From contig DATIJL010000001.1 in NCBI GenBank assembly GCA_035478595.1, positions 16,604 through 80,603 of the forward strand: a stretch of 64,000 nt of DNA. The letters are read 5' to 3'. The DNA is from Candidatus Chromulinivoraceae bacterium (GTDB lineage Bacteria > Patescibacteriota > Saccharimonadia > Saccharimonadales > Saccharimonadaceae). Every line of letters starts with the position of its first letter. The first letter of the stretch is position 1. The notes beneath the pieces are model-generated. The model searched no databases, was not told the origin of the DNA, and was given only the letters and a program-made list of their open reading frames with translations. Of the stretch, positions 54,035 to 61,168 are shown one piece after another. The translations under genes and the position numbers were made by a program.

Positions 54035-54876
54035 TCATTCAATTGCTTTATTGTTTTGGTCATTTTCTGCGTCGTCAAGCTTAATTAGAGACTCGTACTG
54101 ACGAATCGACTCTTTAGCCAGAGTATCCAAGCGCTCACTTTGAGAAATTTTTTGACCAATGAGAAAAGAATTTAAACTTTCTAAATTAGCCATAATAATT
54201 AGCTGCTGAGACGAAGCGTGATCTCTCTGATTCTTTGCCCTGTTGCTAATTTGGGGGTTGACTTACGCCATTCTGTCGCTGTTTGCCCAAATACCAATCG
54301 ATTTAGCATGTCCGCTTCTGTAACATAAACGTACTGCTTTAACGCGCCTTCCCCAAGAGAGGGAAGTAAATGCTCTTTAATTGAATCTGTGTGAAGCTGA
54401 TAATTAACCCTTGAAAGGTATCTTCGTGAATCCCATTCAATAAGTTGTTGTTCTTTTGCCTTTAATCTTTGGAATTCAGTTATTATCAACAACTTAAACT
54501 CTGGGCTAAGCCAGGTACCAAATTCGAAGGTTATGTCTTTATGGGCATAAGTTCCGCCGTAGCGGCCAGTTTTAGCTATAATACCCTTTGCGTTAGTAGC
54601 CGCAACCCACTCCTTGACAGAAATATTGAATCTATTAGCCCCTGCCTGATTTTTAATTCCCACGAATTCGTGGGAATTAAACTCTGGATTATTAAAACTC
54701 TCCCATACGCCTAAAAATTCAACCGTATTTTTATTACGCAGCCAACTCTCTACAGCACGTTCAGAGCCATAGCTTTTTGACATATCCGTAAGACATATGT
54801 AATCTTCTCCATTAATCTTTGTTACATTAACGTCATTTCCATTAATGTCCATCGATAAATTTGCTACTGGCGCCAT
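54035..54876 (-). pseudogene. KilA-N domain protein, frameshifted
   Basis: From ATG 54876 the frame encodes a KilA-N DNA-binding domain (ICLTDMSKSYGSERAVESWL, then GRYGGTYAHKDITFEFGTWL). It runs into ITLRLSS and a stop at 54199. The family continuation, DHASSQQLIIMANLESLNSF and QKISQSERLDTLAKESIRQY, lies in another frame down to 54035. An extra AG in the AGAGAG run (54223-54228) accounts for the shift; removing 2 nt gives one protein of about 280 residues, the usual size. AAGGAAAG precedes the ATG. The C-terminal fragment could also start at ATG 54193 (52 residues). Confidence 0.82.
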
Positions 54877-55012
54877 AATAATCTTTCCTTATAAGCTAAG
54901 TGGTTGAAGTCTATTCACCTAATAGTAATCTTATCTGTTAATATTCTCAAGAGCCGGGCTTTATCACCCAATTGTTATCGATAGATGTTGTAAGTTAATA
55001 CTATTAACTGAG

Positions 55013-55077
55013 AAACATAAACGCCATGACAGATCATAGCGTTTATGTTTGGCGGGGAATTGTCTACGAGGTTAGAA
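55013..55077 (-). repeat. Cassette-end element B
   Basis: Hairpin AAACATAAACGC (55013-55024) and complement (55039-55050), then TTGGCGGGG ... TCTACGAGGTTAGAA (55049-55077), identical over 29 nt to element C although the hairpin sequences differ. It stands 23 nt after the vapC stop. Confidence 0.9.
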
Positions 55078-55100
55078 CAATCATTGTAGCAGGTTAAGTT

Positions 55101-55460
55101 TTAATCCAAAGGGTTAACGAGCTTTAAATCTTCAATGTGACGAAAGTCATCGACATTTGCGGTCCAGAGTTCAAGATTATGCTCCAGTGCCGTGGCTGCT
55201 ATAATCGAATCGCCCAGACTCATTCGTTTTGCCTGACGAAGTGTAATAGCGCGTTCAACAACAGAATCAGTAAGATCGAGATCGTAGGACTCACTAAATA
55301 ATGCATTGAGCAACAATAGCTCATTAGCAGGTATGGTCGAGAATCCCAGTGCCTCAATTTTAGTTATACTCGCATGGGCGATGTCAATTTTAGCGACTAA
55401 ATGGCGCGCAAGTGCACCATTTGCTAGATAAATGAATACGTTTGTATCAAGAATAATCAT
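55101..55460 (-). CDS. vapC: PIN-domain toxin, VapC-like
   Basis: 119 residues from ATG 55460. PIN-domain ribonuclease: MIILDTNVFIYLANG (first Asp), SITKIEALGF (Glu), RMSLGDSIIAATALEHNLEL (Asp) and TANVDDF (Asp), the four acidic metal ligands. It lies 5 nt after the antitoxin stop, with GGAAGGGAA upstream as ribosome site. It is released to cleave RNA when the antitoxin is lost. Longer upstream frame (to 55514) overlaps vapB and is less likely. Confidence 0.92.
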   Translation of the reverse strand: MIILDTNVFIYLANGALARHLVAKIDIAHASITKIEALGFSTIPANELLLLNALFSESYDLDLTDSVVERAITLRQAKRMSLGDSIIAATALEHNLELWTANVDDFRHIEDLKLVNPLD

Positions 55461-55465
55461 TTGAA

Positions 55466-55729
55466 TTATTCCCTTCCTGGTAGAGAACGATCCTTGCGAA
55501 CCTCGCGCTGCCAAGCGGCTGGATCCTCAATATCCTTATAAGCACCAATCTCTTGGAGCTGTTGGAGCAGACTCTGTACTCGTTCGTGATTTTGTTTTAG
55601 CTGTGGAGTTGGCAGCTGAATAGTAGCCTTCTGTCCCAACTCAAGCTGCGCATCATCTACATATTTTTTTGGCACACGAAGTGCATAAGAATTTCCTGTT
55701 TTTATAACCGTAGCAGTATAGTTACTCAT
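55466..55729 (-). CDS. vapB: AbrB/SpoVT-type antitoxin
   Basis: 87 residues. The N-terminal 45 residues are an AbrB-like swapped-hairpin DNA-binding domain (ATVIKTGNSYALRVPKKYVD, LELGQKATIQL); the C-terminal helix wraps the toxin. A strong promoter lies 10 nt upstream, and AGTAACT repeats around the start codon could be the autoregulatory operator. With VapC it forms a complete toxin-antitoxin unit inside the array. Confidence 0.9.
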   Translation of the reverse strand: MSNYTATVIKTGNSYALRVPKKYVDDAQLELGQKATIQLPTPQLKQNHERVQSLLQQLQEIGAYKDIEDPAAWQREVRKDRSLPGRE

Positions 55730-55739
55730 AGTAGTTACT

Positions 55740-55768
55740 ATTGTATATACTAATCACATTTGAGTCAA
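55740..55768 (-). promoter_or_regulatory. vapBC promoter
   Basis: TTGACT (55763-55768), 17-nt spacer, TACAAT (55740-55745) on the minus strand; the vapB ATG is 10 nt downstream. Confidence 0.8.
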
Positions 55769-55828
55769 GTGCCTTTAACTAACCGCGAGACGACCGCTCT
55801 AGCTATCTTTCGTATTATAAACAAACAA

Positions 55829-55879
55829 AAATACCTTACTCTCGTAAAGTATTTGATTGGGGACTACTCAAAGGTCAGA
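55829..55879 (-). repeat. Cassette-end element A (most diverged copy)
   Basis: Hairpin AAATACCTTAC/GTAAAGTATTT (55829-55854) then TTGATTGGGG and CTCAAAGGTCAGA (55853-55879). The order and ends match the consensus; the middle is diverged. It starts 4 nt after the 2H gene stop. Confidence 0.7.
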
Positions 55880-55882
55880 CGT

Positions 55883-56560
55883 CTACTGCAGCTTGATAAT
55901 ATTATGCACGATAGTACCGCCCTTAGAGAGTAGCCTATCTGTTGTAACTACTTCAAAACTCACAGGGTCGGACTCACCAAAATCATACCCGTGCATCTTC
56001 CTAATTGACTCTACTAGCTTGGAATCTGGTTTATCCTTAAAGCGAACGATGTTAGCGAATGTAGCGCCAGGCACTACCGCTCGTATCTCATCAGTGGTAT
56101 CGTCCATAGCTAGGTAAGACTTCACACCCTTGATGATACTCACACGATACAGCTCTAACATGCTATTTGTATCATATACTTGTGCAAAGACTGTCGTAGG
56201 AAAGACTCCAATACCCTTAACTGAGAACTTCATATGAGGAAGATTTTCTATCTCGTCAGAGATACGCCGACCAAGCTTATCCCAATCAACATCTTTGTGA
56301 TTTCCTAGTAGTTTATCCAAATTTATTAAGGTAAGATGAATGTCTTGAGTAGGATAGTGATAATCAAAAAGACCGATATCTTTACACTCATTGCTTATCG
56401 TTGTTGCTACATTGACGGGTAGTCGTATTATCGTAGTGATATGTCGAGAAGTTAGTTCCGAATCAGCGACCCCGTCTCCCGAGATAATCTGCGCGCTAAA
56501 CCTATTCCAAAACTCAGAAAATATATTTTCTTGTTCTTCGATTGAATAATTGTGAGGCAT
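55883..56560 (-). CDS. 2H-phosphoesterase-like protein
   Basis: 225 residues. The N-terminal half has an HxT motif in QDIHLTLINLDKLLG, as in LigT/2H phosphoesterases that open cyclic phosphates. The expected second HxT is not intact (PGATFANIVRFKD in its place), so activity is uncertain. TATACT is 6 nt before ATG, directly behind the tRNA-Ser(GCT) terminator. It is the first unit of the array next to the tRNA. Confidence 0.6.
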   Translation of the reverse strand: MPHNYSIEEQENIFSEFWNRFSAQIISGDGVADSELTSRHITTIIRLPVNVATTISNECKDIGLFDYHYPTQDIHLTLINLDKLLGNHKDVDWDKLGRRISDEIENLPHMKFSVKGIGVFPTTVFAQVYDTNSMLELYRVSIIKGVKSYLAMDDTTDEIRAVVPGATFANIVRFKDKPDSKLVESIRKMHGYDFGESDPVSFEVVTTDRLLSKGGTIVHNIIKLQ

Positions 56561-56567
56561 ACAGAAA

Positions 56568-56613
56568 GTATACCAAAAAGACGACCGTAACAGTCGTCTA
56601 CTTGGCTTGGCGG
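56568..56613 (-). repeat. tRNA-Ser terminator and attL-like copy of the 46-bp repeat
   Basis: Same 46-nt segment as at 53927-53972. It covers the CCA end of tRNA-Ser(GCT) and the terminator stem AGACGAC/GTCGTCT with T-tract on the minus strand. Confidence 0.88.
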
Positions 56614-56700
56614 AGGAGGGGAGATTCGAACTCCCGCTTCAGGTCTCCCCGAACTAACGATTTAGCAAACCGTCCCCTTCAGCCACTTGGGTACTCCTCC
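56608..56700 (-). tRNA. tRNA-Ser (anticodon GCT)
   Basis: 93 nt including CCA. Acceptor GGAGGAG/CTCCTCC; anticodon stem ACGGT/ATCGT with loop TTGCTAA; long variable arm; T-loop GAGTTCGAATCTC. Integration target of the array. Confidence 0.96.
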
Positions 56701-56843
56701 ATGCCGGACTGAAAACTAGAAACGCGTACGACGTACGCCTCACTAGCTGACTCATTGTAGCACATTACAGAGGGGGGACATAGACTTTTTGATCATTTTT
56801 TGCTATAATCTATTTATATGGTCTAAAACCATGGGAGAAGATT

Positions 56844-57254
56844 ATGATGCGTAAATTGACTGCCCTCATACCGACATTCAGTCTCGCGGTTGCCACTCTA
56901 GCAAGCCTTGTTTTCGCTCCTACAAGTTTTGCCTTTAGCCTTTCTATCATTGACGGCGCAAACTCAGCCCGTGGGGCAAACCAAGCAGTCGATCTTTTCG
57001 GAAGTGCTGGTATTTTTACAACAATAACCAACGTCATGCTTTTTGCCGTCGGAGCTATCTCTGTTATTATGATCGTCATTGGTGGTCTTCGCTATGTCGT
57101 CTCTGGTGGTAATTCGACCAACATTACCACAGCCAAAAACACGATTCTTTACGCCATTGTAGGTCTTATTATTGCCATTATGGCCTATGCGATCATCAAC
57201 TTTGTCATTGGTAGCTTCGTTCCTGGCGTTGGGGGTGGTGGAACGAACGTTTAA
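56844..57254 (+). CDS. T4SS pilin-like protein (VirB2/TrbC-like) 1
   Basis: 136 residues. A signal-like N-terminus (FSLAVATLASLVFAPTSFAF) is followed by two membrane helices (IFTTITNVMLFAVGAISVIM and ILYAIVGLIIAIMAYAIINF) separated by a basic/Gly loop (RYVVSGGNSTNITTAK). The layout fits the T4SS_pilin family of CPR bacteria, VirB2-like subunits of a conjugation-type pilus. GGGAGAAG lies 4-11 nt before ATG 56844. Six paralogues follow at 58605-61030 on the minus strand. Confidence 0.85.
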   Translation: MMRKLTALIPTFSLAVATLASLVFAPTSFAFSLSIIDGANSARGANQAVDLFGSAGIFTTITNVMLFAVGAISVIMIVIGGLRYVVSGGNSTNITTAKNTILYAIVGLIIAIMAYAIINFVIGSFVPGVGGGGTNV

Positions 57255-57335
57255 ATCAAGGAGTCACTGATCCTTCAGTAGACTTCTCGTGAATTGCACA
57301 ATCTCTACTTTGACTAAACGTAGAACTCATGTTTG

Positions 57336-57461
<126 letters not shown>

Positions 57462-57932
57462 AAATGAGTGGCTGCAATCTATCCTAACAGATTGAGATCG
57501 ATTAGTCGAGAGCTGATATGTAGGTATTTAACCCATGCCAGTAGTATGATCATTGACGAACATACAAATTAGCAGGGAACACATAGAACGCAAGAATGCC
57601 CGTTCGAGAGCTATTGAAAGTTCAGTCAAAACATGGTCTGCAGCATGGCTGTTGTAAAACTTATAACTACCGATTATTTTTTGCAGAAAAACAGGTCTTT
57701 CACCAACACCTGCAAGCCCTTTGTAAGGGTTACGCGAGTCGTATGGGTAAGCAAAAAACCGACTCAACTTGCGACAAACCGTGAATCTCTCAAAATTCCC
57801 ACTAACGATGTTATATTTACAATTTTCATATAAAAATGACTCTATTTTCCATACTTGTAACAGAGGTGTGTACAGACTGTCGCAGCCAGTCTTCCAAACA
57901 TTGTACTTTTTACGTTTTGCATTACCGTTTTG
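57462..57932. other. Gene-free stretch
   Basis: About 470 nt with no convincing coding frame; short frames lack ribosome sites and family resemblance. A hairpin AGACTG/CAGTCT lies at about 57871-57889. No tmRNA, RNase P or SRP RNA signature is recognised. Confidence 0.5.
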
Positions 57933-57961
57933 TTGATTATACGGTAAATGTTAGTTATAAT
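57933..57961 (+). promoter_or_regulatory. hsp20 promoter
   Basis: TTGATT (57933-57938), 17-nt spacer, TATAAT (57956-57961). No CIRCE element is seen here. Confidence 0.8.
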
Positions 57962-58008
57962 GTGAAGGACGATTTGTCAATAGAGCCTAGAGAAAAGTGG
58001 AGGATATC

Positions 58009-58488
58009 ATGGCCCGTAAACAAAATGATGATCTATTGATCGAAGATGAACTTGCTGCCGCGTTTTTGAACGACGATGAGCTCAGCCAAAGTCAGCAGGC
58101 AGCGCCGCAACCACAAGCACCTGTAGCTGATGAGAACGCCTGGGAAGAATCAGAAGATGATTTTCCTGGTCAACTCGCTGTCGATGTCTACGAAACCGAC
58201 GTCAAACTTATCGTAAAAGCACGTACAGCAGGGGTAAATAAAGAAGACCTCGATGTCAGCATTAGTGATGGTATTTTAACCATCAGCGGCACGCTTTCAA
58301 GCGGCGATGACACCGATGCCATTAACTGGCATATCCAGGAATGCTACTGGGGGGAATTCAGTCGCACGCTAGCACTGCCCGTTCCAGTAAAAGAAGATGA
58401 GGTAGAGGCGGTCCTTAAAGACGGCGTTCTTACTATCAGTTTCAGCAAGATCAAACAAGAGCAAGCCAAGAAAATTACTATTCAGTAA
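58009..58488 (+). CDS. Small heat-shock protein Hsp20
   Basis: 159 residues from ATG 58009, set by GGAGG 5-9 nt upstream. An acidic, Gln-rich N-terminus of about 50 residues leads to the alpha-crystallin domain: QLAVDVYETDVKLIVKARTA, the signature GVLTISFSKI and LDVSISDGILTISG. It is an ATP-independent holdase against aggregation. It stands alone with its own promoter and terminator. Confidence 0.95.
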   Translation: MARKQNDDLLIEDELAAAFLNDDELSQSQQAAPQPQAPVADENAWEESEDDFPGQLAVDVYETDVKLIVKARTAGVNKEDLDVSISDGILTISGTLSSGDDTDAINWHIQECYWGEFSRTLALPVPVKEDEVEAVLKDGVLTISFSKIKQEQAKKITIQ

Positions 58489-58500
58489 TAGTCGGGGTTT

Positions 58501-58537
58501 AAAAATAGAGACTCCCGTAAAAGGGAGTTTTTATTTT
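58501..58537 (+). terminator. Terminator of hsp20
   Basis: Stem ACTCCC/GGGAGT flanked by A- and T-rich arms, then TTTTTATTTT. Confidence 0.85.
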
Positions 58538-58559
58538 CGCTTCAAAACAAGCCATAAAA

Positions 58560-58586
58560 AATACAGCTTCATAACGAAGCTGTATT
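58560..58586 (-). terminator. Terminator of the pilin operon
   Basis: 11-bp stem AATACAGCTTC and complement with a 5-nt loop; six T follow on the minus strand. Confidence 0.9.
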
Positions 58587-58604
58587 AAGATTCAATGTGT
58601 TTGT

Positions 58605-59030
58605 TTATTGGTTGGCTGCAAAGCTAGAGATGACAAAGTTAACCAATGCGTAAGCCAGGATGGCAACAACAATACCAACAATTGCATATAGAATTGTGTT
58701 TTTGGCGCTTGTAACCGCACTACTATCGCCACCTGATACAACGTAACGGATACCACCGATAATCAGCATAATAACTGAGATGGCACCAATAACGAAAAGA
58801 AGCACATTAGTAATGGTTTTGAAGACGCCGTTGCTACCAAAGAGGTCAGACTGTTGGTTTGCGCCCTGGGCACAGTTTGCACCTCCAGAAAGGCCACCGC
58901 TCGCATCTGTTGTACAGTTAGCGGCGTTAGCAACAGGGGCACTCACCACATTGGCAGCAGCAGTTACTCCGAGCGCAAGGGCCGGTACGATCAGCAACGC
59001 CTGCAGACTTTTTTTGATAATATTTTTCAT
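58605..59030 (-). CDS. T4SS pilin-like protein 2
   Basis: 141 residues from ATG 59030 (AAAGGA 6-11 nt upstream; an ATG 6 nt earlier is too close to it). Signal-like N-terminus (LQALLIVPALALGVTAAANV, cleaved after ANA), two cysteines in NCTTDASGGLSGGANCAQ, then the two pilin helices (TITNVLLFVIGAISVIMLII and NTILYAIVGIVVAILAYALV). It is closest to the gene at 56844 (both keep QxxDLFG and RYVVSGG). Last gene of a run of six. Confidence 0.85.
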   Translation of the reverse strand: MKNIIKKSLQALLIVPALALGVTAAANVVSAPVANAANCTTDASGGLSGGANCAQGANQQSDLFGSNGVFKTITNVLLFVIGAISVIMLIIGGIRYVVSGGDSSAVTSAKNTILYAIVGIVVAILAYALVNFVISSFAANQ

Positions 59031-59098
59031 TGTCATTCCTTTCTTAGGGATTTACTCTCTTTATTTTATATCAAAGAGGGTGATTTTTGTTAATACTT

Positions 59099-59485
59099 TT
59101 ACTTGAACTGAGCTACAACGAAGTTTACGATCGCGTAGGCCATAATTGCAACTACGAGACCGATCACGGAATAGAGGATAGTATTCTTGGCACTCGTGAT
59201 AGAGCTACTATCGCCATTCGACGTTGTGTACTTGATACCACCGATAACAATCATAACTACTGCAATCGCGCCAAGTAGGTACAAGAGAACGTTAATAATC
59301 GTCTTGATAGTACCTCCGAGCGAAGCAGCACCGCTGCCGCCGGCGGCATCAGACCCGCTGCCAATTTGACTCGCCGGGGATGGGGGTGGAGGTGGAGGTG
59401 GAGCAGCACCTACATATGATGTCGTGAGGGTCATAAAGCCAACAATGACAGCAATCGATGTAATGATAAGTTTTAGTTTTTTCAT
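59099..59485 (-). CDS. T4SS pilin-like protein 3
   Basis: 128 residues from ATG 59485, behind AAAGGAGAA. Signal peptide (LIITSIAVIVGFMTLTTSYV, cleaved after GAA or nearby), a run of seven Pro, a Gly/Ser-rich linker, then the two helices (TIINVLLYLLGAIAVVMIVI and LYSVIGLVVAIMAYAIVNF) with the IKYTTSNGDSSSI loop. No cysteine. The helix pair is nearly identical to that of the next gene. Confidence 0.85.
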   Translation of the reverse strand: MKKLKLIITSIAVIVGFMTLTTSYVGAAPPPPPPPSPASQIGSGSDAAGGSGAASLGGTIKTIINVLLYLLGAIAVVMIVIGGIKYTTSNGDSSSITSAKNTILYSVIGLVVAIMAYAIVNFVVAQFK

Positions 59486-59495
59486 ATTTTCTCCT

Positions 59496-59867
59496 TTAAA
59501 ACCAACTAACAACAAAGTTTACGATCGAGTAAGCCATAATGGCAACGACTAACCCGATAACAGAATAGAGGATGGTATCCTTGGCAGATTTCACTGCACT
59601 AGCATCGCCATTCGACGTTGTGTAACGAATACCACCGATAACTATCATAATAACAGCAACCATACCAAGCACGTACAGTAGGATATTAATAACTGTCTTA
59701 ATCATAGAGTTAAAACTATCACCAGTTGATTTACAAACCGCCGAAGTACTATTGCTGCTACATTGACTAAATACGTTTACCGCATACGTAGGCTGCGCCG
59801 GTAAAACGGCAGCTCCCACACCAGCTACGATACCGAACGCTGTAAGAAATTGTTTCCACTTTTTCAT
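59496..59867 (-). CDS. T4SS pilin-like protein 4
   Basis: 123 residues. Signal-like start (FLTAFGIVAGVGAAVLPAQP, cleaved after TYA), two cysteines (SQCSSNSTSAVC), then helices IKTVINILLYVLGMVAVIMI and LYSVIGLVVAIMAYSIVNFV with the IRYTTSNGDASAV loop. Its ATG follows the upstream stop TAA directly (TAAATG), so it is translated by coupling. Confidence 0.85.
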   Translation of the reverse strand: MKKWKQFLTAFGIVAGVGAAVLPAQPTYAVNVFSQCSSNSTSAVCKSTGDSFNSMIKTVINILLYVLGMVAVIMIVIGGIRYTTSNGDASAVKSAKDTILYSVIGLVVAIMAYSIVNFVVSWF

Positions 59868-60164
59868 TTAAAATTTCCCCACTATAAATTGTGTTATAAC
59901 AAACGCCATAATAATAATGATAATACCGATCACAGCACCGAGTATGGCATCTTTTCCTCGCTTAACATTACTCGCATTACCATCAGACGTCACATAAATA
60001 TAGGCTCCGTAGATAATAACGATAACCGCCAAAACGCCAGCTGAGCTATATACAACGTTGAGAATATTATCAAGGGCACCCGAAGCACCTCCCTGGGGAA
60101 CTGGGATATTAAGATCGCCAGCATTTAATGTCGCGCCGAGTTGACGAAACATATCCCAACTCAT
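59868..60164 (-). CDS. T4SS pilin-like protein 5 (no signal peptide)
   Basis: 98 residues, shortest of the set. No cleavable signal; a polar N-terminus (MSWDMFRQLGATLNAGDLNI) precedes helices VYSSAGVLAVIVIIYGAYIY and AILGAVIGIIIIIMAFVITQ with the loop VTSDGNASNVKRGK. Stop/start overlap TAATG with the upstream gene. It may be a variant minor subunit. Confidence 0.75.
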   Translation of the reverse strand: MSWDMFRQLGATLNAGDLNIPVPQGGASGALDNILNVVYSSAGVLAVIVIIYGAYIYVTSDGNASNVKRGKDAILGAVIGIIIIIMAFVITQFIVGKF

Positions 60165-60619
60165 TATTTTATTGCTCCAGAGACGAGATTGACGATAGCA
60201 ACAGAGAATATCGAAAGGATAAGACCAATAATTGCATCAGTCATCATCTTTTTCGCTTTTGCCACTTCGGCGGGCTCGCCAACACTTGTCATATATTTAA
60301 AACCCCCACGAATAATGAATCCGGCAGCTATATATCCTACAAGCTGTAGACACATTTCAATGATGTTAAGGACGATCGTCCAAATAAACGTAGATAATCC
60401 ACCGGCATCTGTAGGACTTTTAATATTACAGCTTCCGTCTGTAAGACCTTTAAACCAAGCAGGAAACGTTAGAAGTGTATCCGAGCAGGTGCTAGTACCG
60501 CTATCGGTTGGTGGCGCTGGCGCAGCCGAAACGGTCATCGGCAGTACTATCACAAAAGTCACTCCCACTGAGACGGCAAAGATGAGTCCTGATAGCCAAT
60601 TGTATATTTTTTTATTCAT
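60164..60619 (-). CDS. T4SS pilin-like protein 6
   Basis: 151 residues behind AAAGGAAC. N-terminal helix (WLSGLIFAVSVGVTFVIVLP), a loop with two cysteines (STCSDTLL and GSCNIK), then STFIWTIVLNIIEMCLQLVG with YIAAGFIIRGGFKYMTSVGE, and a last helix IIGLILSIFSVAIVNLVSGA. The GFKYMTSVGEPAEVAKAK loop is the family signature. Confidence 0.8.
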   Translation of the reverse strand: MNKKIYNWLSGLIFAVSVGVTFVIVLPMTVSAAPAPPTDSGTSTCSDTLLTFPAWFKGLTDGSCNIKSPTDAGGLSTFIWTIVLNIIEMCLQLVGYIAAGFIIRGGFKYMTSVGEPAEVAKAKKMMTDAIIGLILSIFSVAIVNLVSGAIK

Positions 60620-60631
60620 ATAGTTCCTTTT

Positions 60632-61030
60632 TTATTGAAAAACTCCGCCTGGGACAAGGAAATTAAGGAGGAGATACATCGACGCATAGGCAATCACGCC
60701 AATGGCGACATTTCGAATAATATCTTTTGCTTTTTTAGTCTGCTCAGCGCTATCTGACGAACTTGCATACAGAATAGAAGCATAGACAATACCACCAACC
60801 GCAGCAATACCAACACCAGCGGTCAGTATTTTAAGGATAAACACGAGCAAGCCCCAAACACCTGTGTCTTGGGCATTTGAACTTTTACTCGCACCCTGCG
60901 AACACGAGATAATAGACGTTGTCGCGCCACCACACGTTGCTGCAGCTGCCGACCGTGAAATCACACCGCCAATACCCACAATCATACCGAGTGCAACAAT
61001 GCTACCAACTATTGTTTGTTTTATCTTCAT
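60632..61030 (-). CDS. T4SS pilin-like protein 7
   Basis: 132 residues. Signal-like N-terminus (IVGSIVALGMIVGIGGVISR), two cysteines (ATCGGATTSIISC), then helices VFILKILTAGVGIAAVGGIV and DIIRNVAIGVIAYASMYLLL with the loop ASILYASSSDSAEQTKKAKD. TATAGT lies 5 nt before ATG, so transcription of the six-gene run probably starts here. First gene of the operon. Confidence 0.8.
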   Translation of the reverse strand: MKIKQTIVGSIVALGMIVGIGGVISRSAAAATCGGATTSIISCSQGASKSSNAQDTGVWGLLVFILKILTAGVGIAAVGGIVYASILYASSSDSAEQTKKAKDIIRNVAIGVIAYASMYLLLNFLVPGGVFQ

Positions 61031-61168
61031 ACCTGACTATAAAATACGATAAATAACCCGGAGGTGCAAGCCTCTAGCAACGCCAAGCATTTAATCGACA
61101 CATAGCGTGTGTAATTTTTCTTGTTTTACATTGACTTTTATGGCATAAAATGTTACCATAACAGAGAT

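Noticed and set aside
54035..54193. Independent 52-residue gene after KilA-N
   Set aside because: Its sequence is the family's own C-terminus, so a frameshift is the simpler explanation.
52736..55879. Elements A-E as integron attC sites
   Set aside because: GTTAGAA resembles the GTTRRRY core, but no partner RYYYAAC lies on the other side of the hairpins and no IntI is present.
57528..57833. Short frames on both strands in the gene-free stretch
   Set aside because: No ribosome sites, no low-complexity or family signal; probably chance.
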